Under the pieces are notes generated by a model that was not told the DNA's origin, searched no databases, and saw only the letters and a program-made list of their open reading frames with translations. From NCBI RefSeq assembly GCF_001649575.2, contig NC_051449.1, forward strand, positions 20,844,070 through 20,908,069: 64,000 nt of DNA. Direction: 5' to 3'. Positions 47,511 through 57,324 of this stretch are shown here, one piece after another; positions within the stretch are counted from its first letter, which is position 1, and every line of letters starts with the position of its first letter. This stretch comes from Kryptolebias marmoratus. Its lineage: Eukaryota > Chordata > Actinopteri > Cyprinodontiformes > Rivulidae. Position numbers and translations under genes: made by a program.

Positions 47511-48355
47511 GAATGACCCAGTCACAACTGAACCCAGCGACTCATGGCCACTGTGGGCGACGGAGGGCTCCTACTGCGACAAGCCTCACGCCTCCGTCAG
47601 CTACTGCACCCACCACGTTCTCGTCAGCCACGACAGCTTCCACGTCTCTTCCAGCTGCAGCAGCCATCATGTTTCCGTCGACCACAGCAGCCTTCATGCC
47701 TCCACCGGCTGCGGCAGGTATCATGCCTCCATTGGCCGCAGCAGGCACCACGCCCCCATCATCCTCCACTCACATAATAACCTCAGAGTTTTCCCCCACC
47801 AAGCTCCTGGACATTTTTTCTAAGTTTAATTCCGAACTCTCTCAATTAAAAGGACTATTTATCAACTCATCCCAAACTCCTCAGTCATCTTTATCCACAG
47901 AACCCTCAGCCACGCCACCAGCTCTGTCTGCAGAGCTCTCAGGGCGTCCAGAGGGGGTCGAGATGGCCGCTCCTCGCCAGGCCGCTCCAGAGGGGGTCGA
48001 GATCGCCGCTCCTCGCCAGGCAGCTCCAAAGGGTGTTGACGACGCCTCTTTTCCCTCAGCTCAATGGGCGGGTCTGCCCGCCATAGAACCATCGGCGGGT
48101 CGGTCTGACGCTGCTGCCGTCGCTCCACCAGTCTTCGTCTCAGTGGGGGATGGTAGCCTCGACGCCGCCGCCTCAGCTCCACGGGCGGGCCCAGCTGCCG
48201 CCGCTGCTGCCCTGCCACGTTGGTCCCTCGGAGGGTCCCAGATGTCTGCTCAGCCTCACCGAGGGTCCGAGGGGACGCCTGTCAGGGCCTCGTCCACGCC
48301 TGTCTGGTCCTCGTCCGTCCGGCTATCGCTCACGGGCCGCCCGCCGGAACTATAG
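47465..48355 (+). CDS. alanine/proline-rich ORF of the gypsy-like element
   Basis: A 296-codon frame begins inside the LTR end and runs through the internal region. It is Ala-, Pro- and Ser-rich with repeated APRQAAPEGVE units near residues 168-195, and ends RPPEL. One less biased segment, SPTKLLDIFSKFNSELSQL, may be a gag-like coiled coil. No zinc knuckle or catalytic motif is visible. The two long antisense frames here (47542-47769, 47862-48218) are mirror images of the GC-rich sequence and are not supported. Whether it is translated is unknown; the true start may be an internal ATG. Confidence 0.35.
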   Translation: MSLRSGFTSVSTPYDRMTQSQLNPATHGHCGRRRAPTATSLTPPSATAPTTFSSATTASTSLPAAAAIMFPSTTAAFMPPPAAAGIMPPLAAAGTTPPSSSTHIITSEFSPTKLLDIFSKFNSELSQLKGLFINSSQTPQSSLSTEPSATPPALSAELSGRPEGVEMAAPRQAAPEGVEIAAPRQAAPKGVDDASFPSAQWAGLPAIEPSAGRSDAAAVAPPVFVSVGDGSLDAAASAPRAGPAAAAAALPRWSLGGSQMSAQPHRGSEGTPVRASSTPVWSSSVRLSLTGRPPEL

Positions 48356-48528
48356 TTCTTTGTTTTGTTTTCTTGTGTTTCCCCTGGTTTAGGCCTGGTC
48401 GGTTTTTGTTTCTTGTTCTTTGTTTTTGACCTCCGTCCTGTGCTTTGTTTTACCCCCTCCACCCTCCCGAGTCAAGTTTCTTTTTTTGTTAGGGGACTTC
48501 AGGAGCCGTCCCCTTAAAGGGGGGGCTC
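48356..48528 (+). other. gypsy-like element 3' untranslated end and polypurine tract
   Basis: T-rich stretch ending CCCCTTAAAGGGGGGGCTC directly before the 3' LTR. This is the expected plus-strand primer position for a Ty3/gypsy element. Confidence 0.65.
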
Positions 48529-48874
48529 TGTCATGAATGTAAGTGTTTTTGGGTTTTGGTTCTTTGTTTGTTTCTTGTTCATGCTGTTTTTGGTTTAGTT
48601 GTTCTTTGGATTTCATGCCTCATCACCATTCACCTCCCCAGTATTTTTCCACCCATGCTTGCCACGCCCACCTCACCTGCTCCTCGTTTAGTCCACAGCT
48701 GCATCCCATAATCATCTTCCCTCTGTCTTTATAACCGGTCTCTGTTTTGTCACTTATCACTGGGTCATTCCGTTTTGTCATGCTTGTTCTCTTTGTTCAT
48801 TGCCTTGCCTTGGTTCTGGATTTTGTTATTGTTAGTTTCTGCTGCCACGTCAGCCTTTTGTTTTGGTTATATTT

Positions 48875-48875
48875 N
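48875..48875. other. single N, assembly join
   Basis: The N breaks the 3' LTR after GGTTATATTT. The next base starts the second copy of the 1,869-bp duplication. It marks where two contigs or two haplotypes were put together. Confidence 0.9.
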
Positions 48876-50744
48876 TATCTGTAAAATCTACTGAGTTGTA
48901 GCCATTTTTGAGGTTGCGAAGGTAAATTAACTGTTGTGGCCATCTTGAATCAGTCTCTCCCATCTCACCTGTTGAAGCTTTAACTCCCTCAGAAAGTTTT
49001 GTCTTTTTCAATGACAAAGTTTTTTCATTGAAAAAGTTTTGTTTGTTTGTTTGTTCTGCAAAGAAGGACCATTTATATTGACCATGACTGATTTATGACA
49101 GCAATAAAAGCATAAAACATCCAAGAGGGTGAATACTTTTTATAGGCACTGAACATGTAAGGATCTTTCAGAGTTTTTAGTATTCCTTTCTCTCACAAAA
49201 CCAGAGTAAATAAGAATCTGCTTCTCTACATCATCGGATCCCCAGCTGATTAATTTGTCAGAGTCCACATTGTGAACAATGGCTGCCTTTTCAGGCCTTG
49301 AGGGACCTTCATGTCAAAGTTGCAGTCAAATCACTTGATGAAGGCAAAGAAGACGCCTGTCAAGTGATCCCTGGGAGGGGGCTCCATGGGCTCATATGCA
49401 TTTTTTTGGCAAGCACCATCAGGAAGTTCTTCAGTCCTCCAATCAGGAGTTTGCAGTCAAACCATGTGGGCGTGTCAATGAAGTTTTGTTGTCAAATGTG
49501 TTAGCAGAGATGTTAGCCTCCACAGGCAGCAGGTTGAGGAAGGCAAAAAGTCAAATGAGGAAGATGGTGTATATTTCCCTGTGAAACAGCATTAATATCC
49601 TCAAGGACAGCAGCATCTGGGCATCATCTTTCAACACTTAGCTTCTACTCTAGGTTAATCAGTGAAGAATGCTGATGGCATACTGCTTGCAACTGTTGGT
49701 ACAACACCAGTGTTTGGAATAAATCCATTCATGTGATGGGTAAAGTGTTGACAGATGAATAAAAAGACACACAGAAAAACTGAAGTAGTGAAAAATGGTC
49801 TCTGATACTAATTCAGCTTGATGTGTATTTTTTAAAAATAACTCATTTAAGATTTATGAACTAAGAGGAAGTTAAATATTCTACAAGCAATCGTCACAAG
49901 CTTACACAATCTGCAGTTGTATAATAAATTATTCTGAAATAAAATCAATAATAATTTAAAGCAAGTAATAAGAATACATATGTTGGTTAGATCAGGAGTT
50001 TTGCTGTGGAAGTGCACCAGCTGGTAATTTATGACTTTAACAACTGCAGATATGTTGGTTGCTAAAATCCATCTGACTTACATTTTTACTGACTATTTCA
50101 CAGACTACAGACAGACTCACTGAAAATGTTTACTACGAATTTGGTCATGCAGTAGCCAGTATAGCTTCATTTAAAAAAGCAATAATGCAACTGCAAATGA
50201 TAAATGTGCAGATATCTGATAAGTGAAGCAGGACAAAGCATCATACAGAGCTACAAGTACATCTACAAGGCTGCTGTTGTCTTGCCTTTGATTTCACAAA
50301 GTTTGTCTCCAATCACCTTTGCTTGATTGTCTCCCACCCATTCAGACCTTATCTGATTATAGGCCTCCAAGCTTCTGAAAGATTCAGGTCATCTGAGGTG
50401 TAGGGACTGGGCCTGAGAACCAGATAGTTCATTTAATCTGTGTAAGAAACACAGAGGAAAAGATCTGGATGTGCACACCAACCAACTAATATTGTGGATC
50501 TTTATTTCTGATTAATTAAACTTTTGCTCTTTCTCCTACTTTTCTTAGCTATTTTGGTACATTTTGGTAGGTTTGATGTTGTCATGAATGTGTTTTTGGG
50601 TTTTGGTTCTGGATTTTGCTATTGTTAGTTTCTGCTGCCACGTCAGCCTTTTGTTTTGGTTATATTTTACTTTAATAAATTAGTTTTATTTTAAAAACAT
50701 GAGTCTGCGCTCTGGGTTCACCTCCGTCTCCACGCCATATGACA
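48876..50744 (+). repeat. 1,869-bp exact direct duplication, copy 2
   Basis: Same sequence as 45642-47510 at +3,234. It ends with a complete 165-bp solo LTR followed by unique DNA. Confidence 0.95.
50580..50744 (+). mobile_element. 165-bp solo LTR with target-site duplications
   Basis: Identical to the 5' LTR at 47346. GATGT lies on both sides (50575-50579 and 50745-50749), a 5-bp target-site duplication of an intact Ty3/gypsy-type insertion. It carries the internal deletion seen in the 5' LTR. Confidence 0.9.
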
Positions 50745-50917
50745 GATGTGCTGCATTGATTTGTTTTTTTTAACCATTCAGGTGGCATAAATTGCAAATA
50801 AAGTATTCTTCAAAACACACAAAACACTATGAAAATTACAACTGAGACTTTCTCAGAATCACAAGTTTTTGTTTACATTCTTTCACTTTTTTGCAAAATC
50901 ATTTTTTTCAACCAAAC

Positions 50918-51800
50918 TTATTTCCTCACATAGTCTTTTGTCCAGGTTGGTGCATGTCTTTCTCTTTCCAGAACAGTTTCTTTTGGTGTCCATTTTGGGC
51001 TTTGGGGTTCATTGGCTGTATCCGTCCTTGGTGTTTCATTTGAGCAAAGGCCAAGTCGTGCTGTAGTCCATCTTTCCCTATCACTGAGAATAAACAAGCT
51101 CAGGCCAGTCTGCTGATGTACTGACAAAGGATCACTGAACTGGGTCTCTCCTTTTCCTACATGAAAAGGCTTTTTAACTCTCACTGTCGCTCCAACAGTG
51201 ACTTTGGTTAGTTTAGCTCTTCTCTCTTTGTTTGTGTAATGTGCACATTTGGCTTGCTGCAGAGCTACTTTAGCTCTAACATGGTTATACTGTCCATTGC
51301 CCTTAGATGGAGGCAGGATGACCAGTTTGGTCCTCTGTGGTCATCGTCTGAGGAGCTGGAAAGGGGATTCACTAGTTGTGGCATGAGTTGAAGCCTGGTA
51401 GTTGTGAAACATTTCAGTAACATCCAGGGTTGCTGGGTGGCTTGTGTTGCCTGAATGTTGTCTTTTAGAGCGTTCCAATCCATTTGCTGAGAATGTTATA
51501 CAATTGTTCTGACATGCTTAATGCCACATTCCCTCATGAAATCAGCAAAAGCAGAAAATGTCAACTTTGGTTCCTTATCATCTGTTATGATGCAAGAGTT
51601 TCCCTCTTGTGTAAAAACAGAAGTTAGGATCATCATGAAAGTGTTTGTTGTCGCATTAGGAGTAAGTGCTCCTAATGCGACATTGAAGTGCTCATCAATG
51701 TCGCCAATTTTGTTATACTGGTTGAAAGGAAAATAGGCGACAACGATTAAACTCATAAACCTTATTGGAGTAACTGTGCCATTCTGCCAGACACCATTTT
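50918..51800 (-). pseudogene. decayed gypsy integrase/pol 3' end
   Basis: On the minus strand, frames near 51756-51496 keep AFADFMRECGIKHVRT, the integrase-core segment ahead of the catalytic Glu. Further on, 51420-51300 gives an AYxTPHATT-like block, 51184 onward gives VRVKKPFHVGKGETQFSDP, and the frame ends RERHAPTWTKDYVRK at 50918. Frameshifts and stops between blocks show it cannot make an active enzyme. A short hairpin sits inside at 51649-51682. Confidence 0.65.
51649..51682. repeat. 14-bp perfect hairpin in the integrase relic
   Basis: TGTCGCATTAGGAG, a 6-base loop TAAGTG, then CTCCTAATGCGACA. Confidence 0.85.
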
Positions 51801-52150
51801 AGAGCAAGGTGTTTTCTTGTATATTCTGTATCTTATTCTGTATTCTTTCTTCTAGTCCAGTCTCTTCGGCCCTACGCTGTCTCCGCACCTTCTAGTGCCA
51901 AAAAGTAATAACACCAGCAACACGGAACATAAATACATTCACTGTGTAAACCTAAGAACACAAACAACCCAAGAACAACTGTGAAGTTGCTAAAGTAGAT
52001 AAAAGCCCCATAGTTATAAACTTCAACTCAATGGAAAGTCAACAGTCATAAACACACAAAAAAAACAGAACTTAACTTGGTAAAATCGTGAAAAGTTGAA
52101 ATTGCTGTTATATTGCTTTCGTCAATGGAACTGAACCAAACAATAACAGA
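51801..52150. other. non-coding, nothing recognised
   Basis: AT-rich sequence between the integrase relic and the palindrome. Confidence 0.4.
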
Positions 52151-52246
52151 GGAACTAATTACAGTTGTGGTATGTATAAATTTAAAGAAAACAGATAATC
52201 ATCTGTTTTCTTTAAATTTATACATACCACAACTGTAATTAGTTCC
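52151..52246. repeat. perfect palindrome, 46-bp arms, 4-bp spacer
   Basis: The left arm is 52151-52196, the right arm 52201-52246, and the spacer is AATC. The arms pair at every base (ends GGAACTAATTACAGTTGTGG and its complement). Such long perfect palindromes are rare and unstable in genomes. Either a fold-back element or a read/assembly artefact could explain it. Confidence 0.95.
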
Positions 52247-53149
52247 ATTAGTTCCATACCACAACATTACTTTCCTACAGAATTTTATCAAGTCTTTAGA
52301 AGTCCAACAAATTTCCAAATGACATTACGCCAACAAAAAAATAAGTAGGAACTGAAAAGTAAATCAGGCTTAGACTTTGTTCTCATAAAGAAGAACTTTT
52401 ACTATGAGAGGCATCCACAGTGGAAGAACTCAACGACAGAGAAATTACAGAGAATGTTGCCTTTTCTTTGCAATTGTGTTGAGTAATGGGTCTGATTATA
52501 GATCTAAAAGCCTCCTCCTGACGTTTCAACAAAGGTTTTAGCCAGAGATATCTTAGTCAATGTATGTCACACAGAGAAAAGATCACAATCTGTGCATTCA
52601 CAAGCTTCTGTATTGTCTTAAATGGAAACACTGAGGTGTATTGGTGGTCTAGTAATTATGCAACATAACCACAGTGTTCCTGTTTAGTTCTGATGAATGA
52701 CCTTTGTTAGATGTCTACCCCCTCTGTTTCCCCCCCCCCGTGTTTCCTTTCTGCCCCCACTGGCTCAGATTCAAAGATGCAAAGAAGCTGAAGAATGGAA
52801 ACAAAGACATAAACAGAAAAAAAGAGTCTGCTGAAGAGTGAAAGTATTGTAAAAGTCTGAGGAAGTGTTTCTACCACAGGTAGAATATGATATAAGAGAA
52901 GTCACAAACAATGATGGAAATGACAAAGAAACTGTGATAGAACAGGCAACAATGGAACTATATTATGTAAGGCGATATGAACCCATTATTATAATTCACA
53001 GGGTTTTTACAGAGCTTTAAAGCTGCAACAAAGCCTTGCTTAAAACATGAACTACTAAAATTTAAAGCAAAAAAAACACACACCTAGTACATGGTTTTAT
53101 GAGAAACAATTAGTTGTCAGACAAACTTTGGTCACTTATTTTAAATCAT
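52247..53149. other. non-coding, nothing recognised
   Basis: Right after the palindrome, a short echo of the arm end (TTAGTTCC ATTAGTTCC) remains. A C run lies at 52731-52739. Confidence 0.45.
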
Positions 53150-54480
53150 TCTAAAGAGTATAAAAGTGAAAGGTACTGTGTGCATAAATTTTCACCCCTT
53201 TTAAAAAGAACTAATTCAACTCTGAAAAAAAAAATTATTGTAAATTACAAGTCAGAGGATGGATACAAAATAATTTTTAAGGCCCTAAACATTCCAGGAG
53301 TTCTGTTAACTCCATCATCAAGAAATGGAAGGAATATGAGACGTGTGTAAACCTACAAAGAGCAGGTTCGTCCTCACAAACTGAGTGACCGTGAAGAAGG
53401 AGAACAGTGAGAGAGACCACCAAGACCCCCTGGGAGCTCTCTGAGGGAGTTAAAGCTTCAGCAGGTGAGATGGGAGAGACTGATTCAAGATGGCCACAAC
53501 AGTTAATTTACCTTCGCAACCTCAAAAATGGCTACAACTCAGTAGATTTTACAGATACCGACCTAAAATTTGGTGTGGTACTAGCTGAGAGACATCCTTA
53601 ACACATACCCTGAGCACTAACTGATCACACAAGATCTGTGTTTAAAACTTTGGCGTGCAAAGCAGCGGGTGACAGGCAAGTTGCTTTTGTATTTCTTCAA
53701 ATGCATTGTAACTAGTTGCATTTTCATTTGATCATGTTTAGTGTTTGTGCTTCATTATGATTTTTTTACATTAGGTTGGATGGTTTTTTCAACCAGTCTT
53801 CATTTAAAAAAAGGACCAAAAAAACAAACTGTCAGATCTTTACAAACAAATAAAAACATTTTCCTGCAAACACTGCAGCCTTTACAATATATTATGTAGT
53901 TTAAAAAAATCCTAAATATTCTGATTAGAAGTTATGTGCGTTCATAAACTCTTTAGAAACAAAACTGCTTGTTTGAAACTGATACAGAAACAGGTGTTTA
54001 TCAGTATTTCCTCTGATTCAGTGGATCTTAGCAAATTGAGACCACGTACAGCTGTAAGTTCAGTGTGGTGACGCGTGAAGTCTGAATGAAATGAAGTGCC
54101 TAAGTGTTACAATGGTCTACTTTGTCTCATACATATTTGTGTTCATCTGACAGGAAATAGATCTTCACCAGTCTAGGTTTTATCGGAGAGTGACAAACAG
54201 AAAACCACTTAAAGAAAACTCTCATTAAACCTTGACTAGAGTTTGTATAGATTGTTTAGAGACTTATGTCAGGTAAGGTAAATGCGTATGCACACACCAC
54301 TCTTCAGTTTTATATTTGTGAAAGTGATTGAGAACATTTTCACCTTTCTAACTTCAGTAATCTAAGTGTTTCGTGTAGGTTCATTATTTATAATCAAAGT
54401 GAAAATCTTTATAAAATCCCGGTTGTAAGACTATAAGAATTCCAAGGGTGTGAATACCTTTGCGGCCCATTTTACTAACA
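53150..54480 (+). mobile_element. Tc1-like non-autonomous element carrying the right inverted-repeat arm
   Basis: 53250-53470 has the Tc1-relic blocks (CATTCCAGGAGTTCTGTTAA, GAGTGACCGTGAAGAAGGAG, GAGAGAGACCACCAAGACCC). Edges TGTGTGCATAAATTTTCACC at 53180 and GGGTGTGAATACCTTTGCGG near 54449 are inverted. The middle, 53438-54160, is the inverted-repeat arm. Confidence 0.55.
53438..54160 (+). repeat. inverted repeat, right arm
   Basis: Reverse complement of 45050-45760. Blocks GGTGAGATGGGAGAGACTGA, GCAGCGGGTGACAGGCAAGT and GACGCGTGAAGTCTGAATGA match. The left arm and the second direct copy also share its inner part, so parts of this sequence occur three times. Confidence 0.85.
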
Positions 54481-55023
54481 CGCAAAAATCCAATGTTTAT
54501 TTTTTGCTGCACTTTGTTTAAAAATTAGCAACTAGAAGCTTAATGTCACATTAGAGCGTGCTAAGTGACTGACTTCTTTCAATTAAGTAAGTTAAGTTTA
54601 TTTGCTTCTGGTTTCACTCTTGTTTGCAAGAGGTTTTTTTCCACTTCAAGCAAAAATACAAGCAGCAGTCATTAGCTCAACAGGTCTAAACAGGACTTAA
54701 TGTGTTTTATTAAAATTTGAGTGCAAATGTGAGCACCTAAATAGCCTCAGTATCTAATTCATAACAGTGGTTACTGGCTCTCAAGGCAAAGTAGAAAAGA
54801 TGCTACAGCATTTGCCTATGCTGCTGATTTTTCCCCCACCCAATTTGCATCTCCAGGCTTTAAACCTAAGAACACAGGTTATAGTACAGTACAACCAGAC
54901 AACTGTAGCTCTATGCTGCACATTCGCTTCGTTTGCGTCATCCAGAACTTCCTTTTTGTCTGTGGTTAGTTCAGACTGCTGATGTGACGTTACTCACCCT
55001 CCTCATTTCACACTTCTTCTGTA
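54481..55023. other. intergenic DNA upstream of rgs13
   Basis: No exon or named repeat; part of the rgs13 promoter region may lie near 54900-55020. Confidence 0.4.
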
Positions 55024-55032
55024 CATATATAG
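55024..55032 (+). promoter_or_regulatory. TATA-like box of rgs13 (candidate)
   Basis: CATATATAG lies about 95 bases upstream of the start codon at 55123. Transcription would begin near 55055. Inference from position and consensus. Confidence 0.4.
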
Positions 55033-55102
55033 AGTCGTTGGGCGGGTTCAGCAGACAAACGCAGTTGATCGCCTCTAACAGTAGTTCAACATAAAATCGC
55101 AC

Positions 55103-55135
55103 ATGTACAAAGCATTATTGCCATGCCAAGTCTAG
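55103..55135 (+). other. upstream ORF overlapping the rgs13 start
   Basis: ATG at 55103 opens a 10-codon frame (MYKALLPCQV, stop TAG at 55133-55135) in a different frame that overlaps the first codons of rgs13. If the leader begins near 55055 it would be translated first and could lower rgs13 output. Confidence 0.4.
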
Positions 55136-56093
55136 TTACCTTACCATCGTTGGAGCTGCAGCATTTCAATATGGAAACTGATGACAAGAAGACTGGAAGA
55201 TGCAGGTAAACCTCTTTTTAATTGAGCTAACACTGTTACAAATGACTGCTGATATGTTTTCATTTTTACAGTAAGTAAATCTTGTTGGTTTGTGTTTTGT
55301 TCTGTTAACCAGGACAGGAAACTTAAAGTCTCGACTGCAGGCTAAATTGCTTCAGGCAGCTAACACAGAGGGGTAAGTTCAGAACACTCTCAACTTTAAA
55401 CTAAACATCCAAGTTGTTCAATTACTTGTTTCAAATGATCGTAACAATCCACTCCTCTTTCATAGACTTTGTTCAGAAGAGATGTCCCAGTGGTCGCAGT
55501 CACTCGAAAGACTTCTATCCTCCAAATGTAAGTCAGCCAATGATTTCTCCCAAACTCAAGTATTTTTATTCAGCATTCTCTCCCAAACATTTGCTAATTC
55601 TTGCCTAATTTTCCAATCTGGTTAGATGGGATGAAAATATTCCAGGCTTTTTTAAAGTCGGAGTTCAGCGATGAAAACCTTGAGTTTTGGGTGGTATGTG
55701 AGGACTATAAGAAGATCAAGTCTTCATTCAGAATGTCGGCCAGGGCCAAAAAGATCTTCAAACTCTACATTCAAGCTGAGGCTCCCAGAGAGGTACGTAC
55801 AGAGTTTTGTTTTACTTTTTTTTTTTTACAATCTAGATACATCTATTTTCAAAAAAACATCACTACTGTGGCTAATGTAGTTCTCATTATATTTTCTTTG
55901 ATTTCAGATCAACATTGATCACAAGACCAGGGAGCTGATCCAGACAAACATAAAGGTTCCTTCTGCAGTTTGTTTTGATGATGCCCAAAAGATCGTCTAT
56001 GGGTTAATGGAGAAGGACTCATACCCACGCTTCCTAAAGTCGGACATTTACAGGACTTTACTGGACTCGACATCAAATTCAATGAGGATGTAA
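55123..56093 (+). CDS. rgs13: RGS13-like regulator of G-protein signalling, 5 exons
   Basis: Coding exons are 55123-55205, 55313-55372, 55466-55527, 55626-55792 and 55908-56093, all GT-AG with matching phases, giving 185 aa. The start MPSLVTLPSLELQ is followed by a basic KSRLQAKLL segment at about 33-41. The RGS domain runs from about residue 57 (SQWSQSLERLL) to 174, with SDENLEFW at 83-90 (Gα-contacting Asn 86) and DSYPRFLKSDIY at 161-172. RGS13 is preferred over RGS1 because YKKIKSSFRMSARAKKIF and LYIQAEAPRE follow RGS13 (KKI-RAKKL-IYIQ-PRE), while SQWSQSLERLL is shared with RGS1. Human RGS13 is shorter (159 aa) and RGS1 longer (209 aa), so 1 versus 13 is not final. The exon phases equal those of rgs18. 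Expected role: GTPase-activating protein for Gi/Gq alpha. Poly(A) signal at 56781. Confidence 0.85.
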
Positions 56094-56780
56094 AAAGATA
56101 CACTGGAGATGCTGTTCAAAGCAGGACTGTAAAGCTGTGTAACGCTGGACTATACCTGAGAAACGCTGCGGTGTGTTTCTGTATGACTGGGGACAACCAA
56201 ACTCAGCCTTGGACATTTTTTTTTCCCCTAAATGTTTTTCCTTTCAAAAGTTTGAGAACAATTTGGGGATTCTCATTAGAACACGTGACTCTCTTTGAGA
56301 CTTGAAACAAAAAAAATATGAGAGATTATTCAGATCTAATTTGTATGAAAAAAAAGAGTTATGTGTCCTGGTCAACAAATAACAAGAGCAGCTAATGTGA
56401 CTGAAGCTGTAAAGTAAAGGACTTCCCAACCATACCATGATTGTGTATTGAAAATGCTGGGGACTTTCTGTGAGTGACACCAGAAACAGTCCCTTCTAGT
56501 CGAGATGAAAGTGTATAGATGGTAACGGGAGGGGCTTATCCACATTAGCACATCCTCCTAAATTTATTATGATCTCACTAAAGCAATAGCTAAGTAATGG
56601 AGGCGTGGATTTATTTTTATTCACATCTTATTGTGTGTAAATTATTTTACATTCTGGCATCAGTGCTGACTGATATTTTTCCACTGTAATGAACTACAAT
56701 AAGCTATAAGTTGAAAATGTATTCAACATATATGTAAAAATATTATGGATGTTTATATTCAAAACTGGTTTGTGGTGTTT

Positions 56781-56786
56781 AATAAA
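56781..56786 (+). promoter_or_regulatory. poly(A) signal of rgs13 (candidate)
   Basis: AATAAA in TGTTTAATAAAAGAAATT, 688 bases past the stop. The leader to it is AT-rich with ATTTA-type words (for example CCTAAATTTATTATG), which could act as instability elements. Confidence 0.5.
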
Positions 56787-57324
56787 AGAAATTTAATGTA
56801 TGAATGCACTTAAACAAGTCGTTTTAAATGCACATGAATTAAAATCATCTTTTGTCAGACAGATGGAAAGCAACAAATTCATTCATTTCTTTTTTTCTCT
56901 TTCATTCATGTACGTACGCCCACTTACAGACTTTACAGCTGAGTGTCTTGTTAGAGTTGAAAAAGTACAATGGACCTGGGCACCTTTGAAAAACTGGCAT
57001 GTCTGGCACATTAAAATGTAAAAATAAATTTAGATTTTTGTAATAATCATTTTAAAAAGTGAGTCTTGGGCGCTAGTCTGTTTTAGCTTTGGCGGTGAGT
57101 AAATCAGGCCACATTTTGAAGCTAAATGAACAAAAACTAACCAATTAGTGATCAAAACAAATCCATAAGTTTGTTGTTTAAATGCACACCCATGTAACTG
57201 GTTTAAAAACAACAGTGCACAGCAGCCTTTTAATTACAAGGCCAAATGTTTCATGATTCACTTCTTTTCCATCCACGTTCTAAGCAGTCTGGACTGTTGC
57301 TTTAGTTATTCCTTTTCTACAGCA
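56787..57324. other. non-coding, nothing recognised
   Basis: No exon or named repeat. Confidence 0.4.

Larger units (their letters stand above)
47346..48874 (+). mobile_element. non-autonomous gypsy-like LTR element, 3' LTR cut by N
   Basis: The 5' LTR is 47346-47510 (TGTCATGAAT to CATATGACA, 165 bases), preceded by GATGT. The internal region opens with GAATGACCCAGTCACAACTG and AACCCAGCGACTCATGG, where fish gypsy elements begin. It ends in the purine tract AAAGGGGGGGCTC just before the 3' LTR, TGTCATGAATG, at 48529. The 3' LTR (346 bases to the N) has ~260 bases that the 5' LTR lacks: the 5' LTR carries an internal deletion between two GGTTCT words. No reverse transcriptase, protease or integrase is present, so the element would depend on a full partner. 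Confidence 0.8.

Noticed and set aside
47542..48218. Long minus-strand open frames in the gypsy-like internal region
   Set aside because: They mirror the GC-rich plus-strand frame. Ala/Gly/Arg-rich antisense frames are expected from composition and carry no domain.
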